Below are positions 27,397-37,102 of a stretch of 47,883 bases of DNA, in pieces (position 1 is the stretch's first letter; each line of letters opens with the position of its first letter). Where the stretch lies: positions 1-47,883 of the forward strand of contig CAOJEH010000011.1 of NCBI GenBank assembly GCA_948434005.1, written 5' to 3'. The stretch comes from an uncultured Mycoplasmatota bacterium (lineage in GTDB: Bacteria; Bacillota_I; Bacilli_A; RF39; UBA660). Both the position numbers and the translations under genes were made by a program. The notes beneath the pieces were generated by a model. The model was given only the letters and a program-made list of their open reading frames with translations, did no database searches and was not told where the DNA came from.

Positions 27397-28503
27397 CTAT
27401 ATATTCATATCTTTTAATATTTTCTTTGCAGTCTTTTCCCAAGTAAATTCTTTAAGTACAGTTTTTTTTAAGTTCTTACCAGAAGATTCACATAACTTTT
27501 TATTAGTTATATATTTTTCTAATGCTTGTTCCAATTCATCATTACTATCAATTACTACTCCATTATTACCATCTATAAAGTATTTAGTACCTCCATTTGG
27601 GCTACAAACAACGGCACATTCCATTAATCCAGCTTCTAATATGCATGTTGGTAAACCTTCTGGATATTTTGATGGATGAACAAATATATTAGCTTTAGCA
27701 TAAAGCTTTACTAAATCTTCAAACTTAACACTTCCTAAATATGATATATTTTTATTTTTATAATTATTAACTAAATAACTTAAATAATCACCATCACCTG
27801 CTATTATTAGTTCAATATTTTTATGTTTTTTATTAAGATTTATAAACGCTTTTACCAAGTCTTCTAAACCCTTTTGTTTAAGAATTCTTCCTGCATATAA
27901 TATCACTACTTTATTTTTTGATTTAGTTATCTTATTTTGATCAAAAACATTTATGGAATTATACCAAATACCATCAGATTCTATATTAAAATGCTTTTGC
28001 CAATCGCATGCTGCTTTGGATACTCCATAATTATAGTCTACATACTTTTCAACTTTTTTAGTTAATAGATGTTCATAAATTGAACCCATAAAATCTAATA
28101 GTTTATTATTTATACTTAGATGAGCAGATCCATGTTCTATCAAATACACAGGTATATGGTATTTATTACCAAATCTAGCTCCCATTAAAGTTGTTAAATG
28201 AAATCTAGTATTTACGATTATTCTATCTATCTTATAATTCTTTAGTTCATGAATAACCTTTTTATACTCTTTATTATGGTGTTTTATAATTGGATACCTA
28301 CTTGAAAAAGTGTTATAGATTGGTACCCTTAAGTTTATAATATTACCATTTTTTTCAATCGTAGAAAAATTATCATAATTAGAACTAACTATAATGACTC
28401 TAAATCCTTTACTTATAAATTGATCAGTTAAATTTTTAATATATCGCTCTATTCCACCTAAATGAGGTAATGCATAACCAGAAAATATCGCTATCGTTTT
28501 CAT
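27397..28503 (-). CDS. GT4-family glycosyltransferase
   Basis: Cytosolic retaining glycosyltransferase with GT-B fold, 368 residues. N-terminal LPHLGGIERYIKNLTDQF is the acceptor-side glycine loop. The C-terminal half has VILYAGRILKQKGLEDLVKAF, IELIIAGDGDYL and the donor-site motif KYPEGLPTCILEAGLM with its ExxxxxxE pattern. It overlaps the DUF2304 gene by four bases. Donor and acceptor sugars are not predictable. It belongs to the transcript starting at the DUF2142 gene. Confidence 0.93.
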   Translation of the reverse strand: MKTIAIFSGYALPHLGGIERYIKNLTDQFISKGFRVIIVSSNYDNFSTIEKNGNIINLRVPIYNTFSSRYPIIKHHNKEYKKVIHELKNYKIDRIIVNTRFHLTTLMGARFGNKYHIPVYLIEHGSAHLSINNKLLDFMGSIYEHLLTKKVEKYVDYNYGVSKAACDWQKHFNIESDGIWYNSINVFDQNKITKSKNKVVILYAGRILKQKGLEDLVKAFINLNKKHKNIELIIAGDGDYLSYLVNNYKNKNISYLGSVKFEDLVKLYAKANIFVHPSKYPEGLPTCILEAGLMECAVVCSPNGGTKYFIDGNNGVVIDSNDELEQALEKYITNKKLCESSGKNLKKTVLKEFTWEKTAKKILKDMNI

Positions 28504-28865
28504 TTTTTATCACCATATTTTTTTTCTATATCATTAATTCTTTTCTTTAAAATTGATATTTCCTGAATAGTTAATAGTATTTTTTTTCTTTGCCCAGCAA
28601 CTATTACAGTCAAAGCCATTACAAGTGATAGTAATAATCCTATAAATATCATAATAACAAATGTAGATAAAGGAGCAATTCCTAATATTTTAGCAAGCTT
28701 TGTTAAAGGGGCATGGAAAATTAGTACTAATAATATAATTAAATCCATTCCATACCATAATAAGGCATATTTTTCAGAGATTCTTCCTTTCTTTAATATA
28801 TAAGTTATAATAATTAGTAAAATTAAAAAAATAATACCTAAGGATAAAATTAAATTTTTTGACAT
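28500..28865 (-). CDS. DUF2304 small membrane protein
   Basis: 121 residues: three hydrophobic segments (about 5-24, 35-52, 64-88) followed by a charged coiled-coil tail (IQEISILKKRINDIEKKYGDKK). DUF2304 proteins commonly sit beside polyprenyl-phosphate glycosyltransferases of the DPM1/GtrB type, as here, with a one-base overlap to that gene. A role as partner or flippase aid is inferred from this context. No catalytic motif is visible. Confidence 0.85.
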   Translation of the reverse strand: MSKNLILSLGIIFLILLIIITYILKKGRISEKYALLWYGMDLIILLVLIFHAPLTKLAKILGIAPLSTFVIMIFIGLLLSLVMALTVIVAGQRKKILLTIQEISILKKRINDIEKKYGDKK

Positions 28866-29587
28866 TATCTATACCTCCTTATTCTTATAACTAATAGTGC
28901 TATACAAACATTCAACATATAATATAAACTTTTCCAAGTTTTTATTGAAGACTCTCCACCTTCTCTTTCATTCATCTCCACTGGAACCTCTACTACTTTA
29001 TATTTCTTTCTAATGATTTCTGCAGTAGTAATAGGCTCAGGATATTCATTTGGATACGACCTAGAAAAATCATATATTATACTTTTTGAACAAGCTCTAA
29101 AACCAGAGGTAGTATCATATATTTTCTTACCTGTCGTAAGTTTCATAAAAATAGAAATAACTTTTATACCAATTCTTCTTACAAAAGTAGATTTAAAAGT
29201 ATCAATATTACTAACAAATCTTGAACCTATTACCATATCAGCTTTTTTATTTATTATTGGTTCTATTATATCTTTTACATATCTAACATTATGTTGACCA
29301 TCACCATCATATTGAATTGCTATATCATAATCATTATAATAAGCATACCTGTAACCTGTTTGAACAGCACCACCTATGCCTAAGTTATGAATTAAATCAA
29401 TATGTGGTATATCATTACATTCTAATATATCTTTGGTTCTATCAGTTGAACCATCATTTATTACAATGACATTATAGTCTGTATTATTTTTCTTATTATA
29501 ATCCATAATCTTAGTATATGTTTTTAAAATATTCTCTTCTTCATTATAAGCAGGTATTATCAATAATACCCTTAGATTTTTCTTCAT
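28865..29587 (-). CDS. GT2 polyprenyl-phosphate glycosyltransferase (DPM1/GtrB-like)
   Basis: Makes a sugar-P-polyprenol donor for transfer outside the membrane. About 240 residues. LRVLLIIPAYNEEENI and VIVINDGSTD give the GT-A nucleotide site, IQYDGDGQH the DxD-like metal site, and IGSRFV the acceptor region. Only a weak hydrophobic C-terminus is present, so it lacks the two membrane helices of GtrB and may depend on the DUF2304 protein. The frame opens at 29608, but the ATG at 29587 has AAGGAAGAG upstream and avoids overlap with the previous gene. Confidence 0.9.
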   Translation of the reverse strand: MKKNLRVLLIIPAYNEEENILKTYTKIMDYNKKNNTDYNVIVINDGSTDRTKDILECNDIPHIDLIHNLGIGGAVQTGYRYAYYNDYDIAIQYDGDGQHNVRYVKDIIEPIINKKADMVIGSRFVSNIDTFKSTFVRRIGIKVISIFMKLTTGKKIYDTTSGFRACSKSIIYDFSRSYPNEYPEPITTAEIIRKKYKVVEVPVEMNEREGGESSIKTWKSLYYMLNVCIALLVIRIRRYR

Positions 29588-29600
29588 ACCAACTCTTCCT

Positions 29601-31673
29601 TTATGCAAAAAAACTATATATTATTTCTTTAGTTATAAAAATACTATTAATAATTAGTAGTATAGATAACACTAATTCTATATTGTTAATCTTAATACGA
29701 TTTTGTTTTTTTATTAACAATATCAAGAGCAAAATCACAATAGGAATGAAATAACGTCCCTGCACTCCTTCAATTTGTGTATCTGTCATAACACCCCATT
29801 TTAAATAAAGTCCAAATAAAATTATATTAAACATTAAAATGAAAGTTATTATATTTACTATTTTATTTTTCTTATCTATTTCATACTTTTCACTACATAT
29901 AAAAGCAGATAAAACTAATATAGATAAATATACAAATATATAAACTTTATTTATTGTAATATGAAAATAGCCTAAACCTGCACCTAAAAATGAGGATACA
30001 TAAAATTCATGTTTATTTATCAAAGTATTTATATATATTGAAATGAAATTAATAGGATTATGAATTAAATGTGTTAATTTCGATTCCTTCATCTGCGGAT
30101 AATTATAATTTATTATATCTGGTACTGATTTAGATAAAATCTTTGTATAAAATAACCAACCAAAAGAAATTATAAAGAAACATAATATAAATACAAATAT
30201 TCTCTTTTTATTTTCCTTTATATATGATTTTAAAGGAGACCAAATTAATATAAATAACAAGCCAAATAGAAAATAAGCATATTTTCCTATAAAAATAAAC
30301 ATATAACTTAAAATTAGTATTATAAAATCTTTATTACTTATTTTCTTACTTTCATATCTAATATGTAAAATATAGGAAATAAATAGCATACTAAATATAT
30401 TAATCATAGCATCTGCAGAAAATGAAGTTGCTTGTTGCAAGACCATTGGATTTAATAGATAAATAATCATTAAAAATTTACCCATAGGTATTTTCTTTAT
30501 TACAAAATAACCAACCACAAGGAAAACAATAAAATTCATACCACTTCCCATATAAGCGCCCATCATTGGTGATAAATGTAATATTCTAGATAAGAAAATG
30601 CCAAATGCTGAGAATATATATAGTAATGGATGATATTGCCCAACAGTTACATTAGTATATTTTCCATAGTTACTAAATAAATTGCTAAAAATATCATTAT
30701 AATTATTTGGAACATCAAACCCTTTAGGTATTGAAATATTTGATGCAAAAAATTTAAATTGTGAGACCTTATATGCTATTTTATAATGATAAAATTCATC
30801 AGGAACATTAAGTGGAATTAAGAATACTAAAAACATCATTCCTATTGGTATTGCTAATAACAAGAATAAATCTTCTTTCTTTAATTTTTTAACTTTATTA
30901 CTATCAAAGCATATACTTAAGATTGCTATCAAAATTAGCACACTAATAAAGAATAGTCCATACCACATTATAGATAATTGACCATGAACTTTTGACATAT
31001 ATAAAAGACATAACATAGAGCCGCATGCAATAAGTGAAGCAAAAAATTCAATTATAAATACTATTTTCTTACGTAGTAATTTTTCTTTTAATAAATCATT
31101 ATCCTTAAAATTATATCTACATAGAATATAGAATATTATAAAAAGAATAACTGTAAATAAACACGTATAAAAAGGAGAAGTAGAATAACCATATTGGCTT
31201 ATAGGAAATGTATCTTTAACACCATCATCCACACCATAAATTCCAAAACTATAATCATTCTTTATTTTCTTTGATTTAATAATCAATTTAAATTCCTTAT
31301 TATAACTATCATTAACTGTATTAAACTTAAAATTAAAACTTGTACCTCCAAAAAATTCTACATCAGCCAAATCACTATAATAAATTAGTTTATCATTATT
31401 ATCATATATGCTAACAAATATATTATCTCTTTGTAATTGACCCTTAATGTCCTTTACTTCAAGTTTTAATGATTCCAATTTCTTTAATTTAGAGACTATT
31501 TTCGTTTCAATAACATCATTACTTTTAATTGTTTTAATAAGTTTTTCTCCAGAATTAACACTATATTGAACTGGTATTTGAAAATCATACAAAGAATTAA
31601 GTACTAACAATATAGAGAATACAAAAAGTAGAGAAACTAAAATTATATTGACCTTATTAATATATTTTTTCAT
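29601..31673 (-). CDS. DUF2142 large membrane glycosyltransferase-like protein
   Basis: 690 residues with about 12 membrane helices and an extracytoplasmic N-terminal domain (about 30-160). The motif NVPDEFYHYKIAY sits just after a helix, as in DUF2142, a GT-C-like family that uses polyprenyl-phosphate sugars. With the DPM1-like and DUF2304 genes it forms a three-gene unit that could add side sugars on the outer face. A strong promoter precedes it and an AAGGAG site lies before the ATG. The function is inferred from family and context. Confidence 0.85.
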   Translation of the reverse strand: MKKYINKVNIILVSLLFVFSILLVLNSLYDFQIPVQYSVNSGEKLIKTIKSNDVIETKIVSKLKKLESLKLEVKDIKGQLQRDNIFVSIYDNNDKLIYYSDLADVEFFGGTSFNFKFNTVNDSYNKEFKLIIKSKKIKNDYSFGIYGVDDGVKDTFPISQYGYSTSPFYTCLFTVILFIIFYILCRYNFKDNDLLKEKLLRKKIVFIIEFFASLIACGSMLCLLYMSKVHGQLSIMWYGLFFISVLILIAILSICFDSNKVKKLKKEDLFLLLAIPIGMMFLVFLIPLNVPDEFYHYKIAYKVSQFKFFASNISIPKGFDVPNNYNDIFSNLFSNYGKYTNVTVGQYHPLLYIFSAFGIFLSRILHLSPMMGAYMGSGMNFIVFLVVGYFVIKKIPMGKFLMIIYLLNPMVLQQATSFSADAMINIFSMLFISYILHIRYESKKISNKDFIILILSYMFIFIGKYAYFLFGLLFILIWSPLKSYIKENKKRIFVFILCFFIISFGWLFYTKILSKSVPDIINYNYPQMKESKLTHLIHNPINFISIYINTLINKHEFYVSSFLGAGLGYFHITINKVYIFVYLSILVLSAFICSEKYEIDKKNKIVNIITFILMFNIILFGLYLKWGVMTDTQIEGVQGRYFIPIVILLLILLIKKQNRIKINNIELVLSILLIINSIFITKEIIYSFFA

Positions 31674-31799
31674 AATTACTCCTTAAATTTATATTTTTTA
31701 ATAAATTTAATTTTACTTATCCCATATTAAAATATTTGTTTACCTTTGTTAATAGAAGGATTACTAAAACACTATATAAATCTTAAATCTATTATTTTA

Positions 31800-31828
31800 A
31801 TTATAACACGTATAAGGTAAGATGTAAA
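31800..31828 (-). promoter_or_regulatory. Strong promoter of the DUF2142-GT-flippase transcript
   Basis: The minus strand has TTTACA (31828-31823), a 17-bp spacer and TGTTATAAT (TATAAT at 31805-31800), both a near-consensus -35 and an extended -10. The leader is about 120 nt, and a 10-bp A/T stem (31683-31692 with 31701-31710) ends next to the ribosome site. Confidence 0.7.
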
Positions 31829-31845
31829 TTAATTGAGTTTTTGTA

Positions 31846-31881
31846 AATATAAAAATAATATGAGTAAAAATCATATTATTT
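31846..31881 (-). terminator. Terminator after the GT2 gene
   Basis: A perfect 11-bp stem (AAATAATATGA with TCATATTATTT), 7-nt loop, then a T-rich tail on the minus strand. It ends the transcript from the muramidase side. Confidence 0.75.
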
Positions 31882-31903
31882 AGTATAAATCTTATATAAT
31901 TTA

Positions 31904-32983
31904 CTATTTGCCTATTTTTCTTATTTTAGAAAGTAATTTGTATAATTTAGAATCATAAATTTTTAATAACAATTTATATCCTCTAGAATATAAAATAGGA
32001 TTTTGCTTTATTTCTATTTCATCATTAAGGATGTTCTTATATGCAGTACCTAAATCATATAATTCTTGAATACTAAATTCTCTTTGCTGTCTTAGTAAAT
32101 TTAAATTTTCTTCATTAGAAATCAAATCTGAAATCATTTCATATGCTGCAAGTTTTCCAGCCTTACTAAATGATTGTGATTTTGATAATAGTTTAGCCTG
32201 ATCGAATTTAGTAATAATTTCATTCTCATGTTTATACTTCTCTATATTATAATTGTCAAATATATGCTTAGAAATATAATATAATTCTTGAAACATTCTT
32301 GATTGATTTTCTTCTGAATTAGAAGAAGTATTCCAGTTATTACTTAAAATTCTAAAATTAGTTAAAGTATCTTCCATCAAATAGATAGGATATTTCTTAA
32401 TTATTTTAATCCAAAGATAAAAATCTGGTAATTGCCTTAAAAATATATCATATTTTCCTATTTCTTCATAAGTATTTCTTCTAATCATAATACTGGGATG
32501 GCATAAGCAATTTCCATACTCTAAAAAATATTGAAACCATTCATCTTGGTTTTTATTTTTTTGAAGAAAAACATTTCTATAATTATCAGAATAAATTTCA
32601 TTACTATTTTCATCTACTAGTCTAGCCCAAGTAAAACAGGCTGCATAATCTTTGTTTTTTTCCATAAAATCGTATTGTTTTTGTAGTTTATCTCTTTCCC
32701 AATAATCATCTGAATTTAAAACAGCTATATACTTCCCATGAGCTAAATCAATAAGTCTATTTAAGTTTGCAGTTCCCCCTACATTTGTTTCAAAAAATAC
32801 TTTTTTTATTCTTTTATCCTTAAATTTTTCTATAACTTTTCTACTATTATCTGTTGAACAATCGTCCCCAATAATAATTTCAATGTCCTTAAGTGTTTGA
32901 TTTAAAGCACTATTAATACATTGTTTTATGTATTTTCCATGATTATATGATGGTATTAAAACGCTTACTTTTATATTGCTCAT
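31904..32983 (-). CDS. GT2-family glycosyltransferase
   Basis: 359 residues. GT-A fold: VSVLIPSYNHGKYIKQCINSAL at the N-terminus, IIGDDCSTDNS for nucleotide binding, and LNSDDYW as DxD. The C-terminal third (about 230-359) is basic and helical and may bind the membrane surface. It overlaps the bifunctional glycosyltransferase gene by four bases (ATGA). Inverting sugar transfer in the cytosol is expected; sugar and linkage are unknown. Confidence 0.93.
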   Translation of the reverse strand: MSNIKVSVLIPSYNHGKYIKQCINSALNQTLKDIEIIIGDDCSTDNSRKVIEKFKDKRIKKVFFETNVGGTANLNRLIDLAHGKYIAVLNSDDYWERDKLQKQYDFMEKNKDYAACFTWARLVDENSNEIYSDNYRNVFLQKNKNQDEWFQYFLEYGNCLCHPSIMIRRNTYEEIGKYDIFLRQLPDFYLWIKIIKKYPIYLMEDTLTNFRILSNNWNTSSNSEENQSRMFQELYYISKHIFDNYNIEKYKHENEIITKFDQAKLLSKSQSFSKAGKLAAYEMISDLISNEENLNLLRQQREFSIQELYDLGTAYKNILNDEIEIKQNPILYSRGYKLLLKIYDSKLYKLLSKIRKIGK

Positions 32984-35331
32984 TTCTGCTTCTCCTTTTC
33001 TATAGCTTCTTTAATGATAGATAATCTTGGTTTCATTTGTTTTTCATAGCTATATAATTCTTGAGTTTTTTTCTTTCCATTCTTTGAAAGTAATTTTAAT
33101 TTATATGGATTTTCATAATAAAATTCTATTAACTTATAGATAAATTCACTATTAGGTTCTATAATTTCTATTTCCTTTTTTTCAATAAACCTGCCATTAT
33201 TCATTCCAAATGGATCTGTTACAAACATAGCTACTTCTCTTAATGATGCTTCTGTTACTGACGCAGTAGGAAAACCATCAAAAGCTCCACTAGCCAAAAT
33301 ATTAGGTATATTAGGAGATATTATTATATCTTTATCTTCAAAAAAGTTATTAAAATCATTTAAACTTAATTTACCATGGAAGATAATATAATCCTTTATA
33401 TCGCTTACATCTATATCATCTGCTGTAAAATTACCAACTATATGAAAATAAATATTCTTATTCTTTTTACAAATTTGTTTAGCTGTTTCAATAAAAGTAT
33501 CATATCCTTTATCTTTTCCATACTGACAGTACTTATGTGCCATAAACACAATATCTAATGATTCCTTATTATATCCATAAAAATACTTTCTCTTATACCT
33601 TAAAACATCATCATCAATTTTCATAACCACACCAAATATATTTTCTATTTGAGATTCTTTACAAAACTTTTTCTTTAATAAATAATCTTTTATTGCATCT
33701 TGTGTAACTATTACCTTTTTAAAATACTTAGATTTCATTACCCTTCTTAACATATTATCACATTTACTATCATCAAATAGCATAGCTCCACCTGGATATA
33801 GTTCAAAAATAAAAGGAATTTTCTTTTTCTCAATATATTCAATATTTACATATATTGTATTTAAAAATATAAAATAAGCTAATTTAGATGTTACAGTATT
33901 TAATAAAGCAGAATTTTTATAACAAACTTTATTTCCTATTTCTCTATTCTTAACTTTATAGTTATTAATTACATCTTCTATTTTTTTATCATCTACTGCA
34001 CCTATTAATTCACCAGTTGCCAAACATAAACTAGATTCGATATTCTTAAGATATTCTGTAATTTCTATATAAGAAAAACCACTAACTTCAGAAGGAAAAA
34101 CATTATCTATAATTAATAAATCTTTTTTTATATAATTAGAATCATGGCTAGCATTCAAAATTTCTATTTTATTATTGTAATATTCATTATCATATTTATA
34201 ATTAAAATATTGATTATATTGATTAATATAATCATATAGTTTTAAGTTTCTCTCTTTATATTTTATATCATGCCATATTGAGTTATCATGTTTTCTATAT
34301 ACTGACATTTTTTGATTATAATGTCCTATATAACCAAATTGTGAATATAGTGTATTAATAAAATAATCATAGAAAGGTAATTCGTAAACATCATCATTAA
34401 TATTTTTTAAGAAAAAACTATCATAAAAACAACAACCCAAATTACCAATAAAGTAAAATTGATTTATTAATTCTCTAGTATTATATATTTTCTTTTTTAA
34501 ATTATTGTGGATTGGTGACTCTATTATTTTTTTATCATTATGTTGCAATATGTACATATCATTAAATACCAAGGATAAAGTTTTATGGCTATCCATAAAA
34601 TTACATAATTTAGTTAATCTATTAGGATCTGTCCAATAATCATCGCCTTCACATATAGTGAAATAATCTGTACTCTTAAAGAAATTAAACATAAATTTTA
34701 AATTGGGTATACATCCTTTATTTTTCCTATTTCTTATACTAGTTATTTCACAATTATTCATACTATTTTCTTTTAAATACTTAGTAATAACTCTATATGT
34801 TTTATCAGTAGAACAATCATCTATAATTATTAACCTAACATTATAATTTCCTCTTTGTTTAAAAATGCCATTTAAACATTCTAAAATATATGGTTCATGA
34901 TTATAAGTTAATAATCCTACTCCTATTATAGGTTTATTTTTATTTTTGTTATTATCAACTTTATCAAGTATATATTCTAATCTTTCGGCTTCAAACTTAC
35001 CATTTTTAGAAAATATATGTATTTTATTTACTTCCACCGAATTATCTATAATCTGTACTTTACTAATAATAACGGAATTTTCTGACATATAATAATTAAC
35101 AATCTTTTCTATATCTTTAATATGTGTATCTGTTATTATTAAATCTAATTTTATGTGTTCTAAATCTATAACATTTCTAAAATTATTTACTGTTGTAGTT
35201 TTTAGATTTGTATTAATATTTCCGTATTCTATAGTTGTTTTTCTATTACTAGTAGAAAAAATGGCAATAGTATTAAAGTTTTCTGCTTCACAAATTTCTT
35301 TTATAATAGTTTTATCTATTTTATTAAACAT
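32980..35331 (-). CDS. Bifunctional glycosyltransferase, GT2 and GT4-like domains
   Basis: 783 residues. A leading domain of about 130 residues has no recognised motif. The GT2 domain starts near 134 with IIGVGLLTYNHEPYILECL, followed by IIIDDCSTDKTY and ICEGDDYWTD (DxD). The C-terminal third resembles GT-B enzymes: LDIVFMAHKYCQYGKDKGYDTFIE, YFHIVGNF, FHGKLSLNDFNNFF and PNILASGAFDGFPTASVTEASL. Two linked transferases would add sugars in sequence. The start lies 4 bp after the DegT/PglD fusion. It is plausible as the main chain-building enzyme, but that is inference. Confidence 0.9.
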   Translation of the reverse strand: MFNKIDKTIIKEICEAENFNTIAIFSTSNRKTTIEYGNINTNLKTTTVNNFRNVIDLEHIKLDLIITDTHIKDIEKIVNYYMSENSVIISKVQIIDNSVEVNKIHIFSKNGKFEAERLEYILDKVDNNKNKNKPIIGVGLLTYNHEPYILECLNGIFKQRGNYNVRLIIIDDCSTDKTYRVITKYLKENSMNNCEITSIRNRKNKGCIPNLKFMFNFFKSTDYFTICEGDDYWTDPNRLTKLCNFMDSHKTLSLVFNDMYILQHNDKKIIESPIHNNLKKKIYNTRELINQFYFIGNLGCCFYDSFFLKNINDDVYELPFYDYFINTLYSQFGYIGHYNQKMSVYRKHDNSIWHDIKYKERNLKLYDYINQYNQYFNYKYDNEYYNNKIEILNASHDSNYIKKDLLIIDNVFPSEVSGFSYIEITEYLKNIESSLCLATGELIGAVDDKKIEDVINNYKVKNREIGNKVCYKNSALLNTVTSKLAYFIFLNTIYVNIEYIEKKKIPFIFELYPGGAMLFDDSKCDNMLRRVMKSKYFKKVIVTQDAIKDYLLKKKFCKESQIENIFGVVMKIDDDVLRYKRKYFYGYNKESLDIVFMAHKYCQYGKDKGYDTFIETAKQICKKNKNIYFHIVGNFTADDIDVSDIKDYIIFHGKLSLNDFNNFFEDKDIIISPNIPNILASGAFDGFPTASVTEASLREVAMFVTDPFGMNNGRFIEKKEIEIIEPNSEFIYKLIEFYYENPYKLKLLSKNGKKKTQELYSYEKQMKPRLSIIKEAIEKEKQK

Positions 35332-35335
35332 AAAT

Positions 35336-37063
35336 CTACCTCTTTTTTATTATCTTAGCCGGATTACCCACAACTATACTATCATCTGGAATATCAGAAA
35401 TTACTACAGCACCTGCTCCTACAATAACATTTTTACCTACTTTTACATGATCTTTTATAACTGCACCTACTCCGATCCAACTTCCTTCACCGACTTCAAC
35501 TCCTCCTGATAAGGTAGCATTAGGTGAGATATGGCAAAAGTCTGAAACAACACAGTCATGTTCTACGATTACAGCAGTATTAATGATTACATGTTTTCCT
35601 ATAATACAATCATGATTTAAAACTGCACTAGGCATTACTACAGTACCTTCACCAATCTCGTTATTATTAACAATACTTCTTTTATCTATCAATGTTTCAT
35701 AACTTAAATAACTATGCTTTTTGACAAAATCTATTCTTGCTTCTATATCGCCAAATCCTAATATATAATTTTTATCATCATTATTATAATCAAAGGTTCC
35801 TACACGCGCATAATTAGTTTTATTGTTCTCATCCTTATCAGCCAATACACCAAAAACATTAATTCCATTATTTTTAGCAATATCTAATAAAACTTTGGCA
35901 TGTCCTCCCCCCCCTATAACAACTAAATCATTTTTGCTATTAAAATATTCTTTTATACTATCACAAATATATTTTACTTCCTTTGAAGTTAAATCAGGAT
36001 ATAATGGTAATGTTAAAATTCTCATTCCTATTTTTTGTGCAATAGGGCATTTATCTCCACCCTTATATTTTTTATCTTTAAAGGCTTTTGTATTTGGTAT
36101 TAATGGATGAAAATATTTTCTAGCATAAATACGTTTTTCCATTAAATATGTATATAATTCATCTCTACTTTTTTTGTTTATAAGTATAGGGAAATATGCA
36201 TAATTATTTTTAATATTAGGGTTTAACATTGGAAGTCTTATACCATCTATTTCTTTTAGATTTTCAATATACATATTAAAAATATTTTTCCTCTTATTAA
36301 TATTTTTTTCAACTTTTCGTAAATTGCAAAGTCCCATTGCTGCCTGAAACTCATTCATTTTAGCATTTCCAGCAATTAAACCAATTTCTTCTTCAGTTTC
36401 TATTCCAAAATTCCTAATTAATTGTTGATTTTTTGCATATTTTCTTTTATTAGAAATAACACAACCGCCTTCAATTGAATGAAAAACTTTTGTAGCATGA
36501 AATGAAATCATAGAAACATCACCATACTCAGTTATATTTTTACCATTTGGCATAAATACATTAAAGGCATGAGCTGCATCATATATTACAGCAAGATTAT
36601 GTTTTTTGGCTATCTCATCTATTTTTTCTACATTACATGGATTACCATAAACATGTACTGCTAATATTGCAACTGTTTTCTTAGTTATTAATTTTTCAAT
36701 TTTTTCTTCATCTATTGTCATATCACTTTCTTTGATATCACAAAATACTGGTTTAAAACCGCAATTTACAATAGCACTAGTAGTAGAAACAAAGGTAAAA
36801 GGTGTTGTTATAATTTCACCTCCTACTTCTAAATCCAAACTTTTTAAAGCAGACTCTAATGATAGATGACCATTACAAAATAATTCTAAATTTTTAACTT
36901 TTAGTTGTTTCTTTAATTGGTTAGTAAATCTAATAGACATAGGTCCATTGTTTGTTAAAATATTACTTTTCCATATTTCTTTTAACTTTCTTTTGTACTT
37001 CCATAATGAAGGAAGCGTAGGCTTAGTAACATAAATATTTTTGTTGATTTTGTTGCTTTTCAT
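35336..37063 (-). CDS. Fusion: DegT-type sugar aminotransferase plus PglD/NeuD-like acetyltransferase
   Basis: 575 residues. Domain 1 (about 1-375) is a PLP sugar aminotransferase of the DegT/DnrJ/EryC1/StrS family: FCNGHLSLESAL, YDAAHAF with Asp162, and SFHATKVFHSIEGG with Lys192. Domain 2 (about 378-575) begins LVVIGGGGHAKVLLDIA and continues as a left-handed beta-helix acetyltransferase of hexapeptide repeats (VVMPSAVLNHDCIIGKHVIINTAV, then GVGAVIKDHVKVGKNVIVGAGAVV). Separate enzymes such as PglE and PglD make N-acetylated 4-amino-4,6-dideoxy sugars; here both steps are in one chain. The matching 4,6-dehydratase is not in the window. An 8-G run lies at the domain joint (see findings). Confidence 0.92.
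   Translation of the reverse strand: MKSNKINKNIYVTKPTLPSLWKYKRKLKEIWKSNILTNNGPMSIRFTNQLKKQLKVKNLELFCNGHLSLESALKSLDLEVGGEIITTPFTFVSTTSAIVNCGFKPVFCDIKESDMTIDEEKIEKLITKKTVAILAVHVYGNPCNVEKIDEIAKKHNLAVIYDAAHAFNVFMPNGKNITEYGDVSMISFHATKVFHSIEGGCVISNKRKYAKNQQLIRNFGIETEEEIGLIAGNAKMNEFQAAMGLCNLRKVEKNINKRKNIFNMYIENLKEIDGIRLPMLNPNIKNNYAYFPILINKKSRDELYTYLMEKRIYARKYFHPLIPNTKAFKDKKYKGGDKCPIAQKIGMRILTLPLYPDLTSKEVKYICDSIKEYFNSKNDLVVIGGGGHAKVLLDIAKNNGINVFGVLADKDENNKTNYARVGTFDYNNDDKNYILGFGDIEARIDFVKKHSYLSYETLIDKRSIVNNNEIGEGTVVMPSAVLNHDCIIGKHVIINTAVIVEHDCVVSDFCHISPNATLSGGVEVGEGSWIGVGAVIKDHVKVGKNVIVGAGAVVISDIPDDSIVVGNPAKIIKKR
35907..35914 (-). repeat. In-frame run of eight G at the aminotransferase/acetyltransferase joint
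   Basis: Codons GGG GGG GGA GGA encode the glycine loop at residues 384-387. GGG is otherwise unfavoured in this AT-rich sequence. Loss of one G reaches a TAG within ten codons, and gain of one reaches a TAA within about fourteen, so slippage would leave the aminotransferase alone. Confidence 0.75.
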
Positions 37064-37102
37064 ATTAACACCTCGAATTACCGCCTACCACACTAGTTTT
37101 TC

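Noticed and set aside
31683-31710. Regulatory hairpin in the DUF2142 leader
   Set aside because: The 10-bp stem is entirely A/T and not distinctive in this AT-rich sequence.
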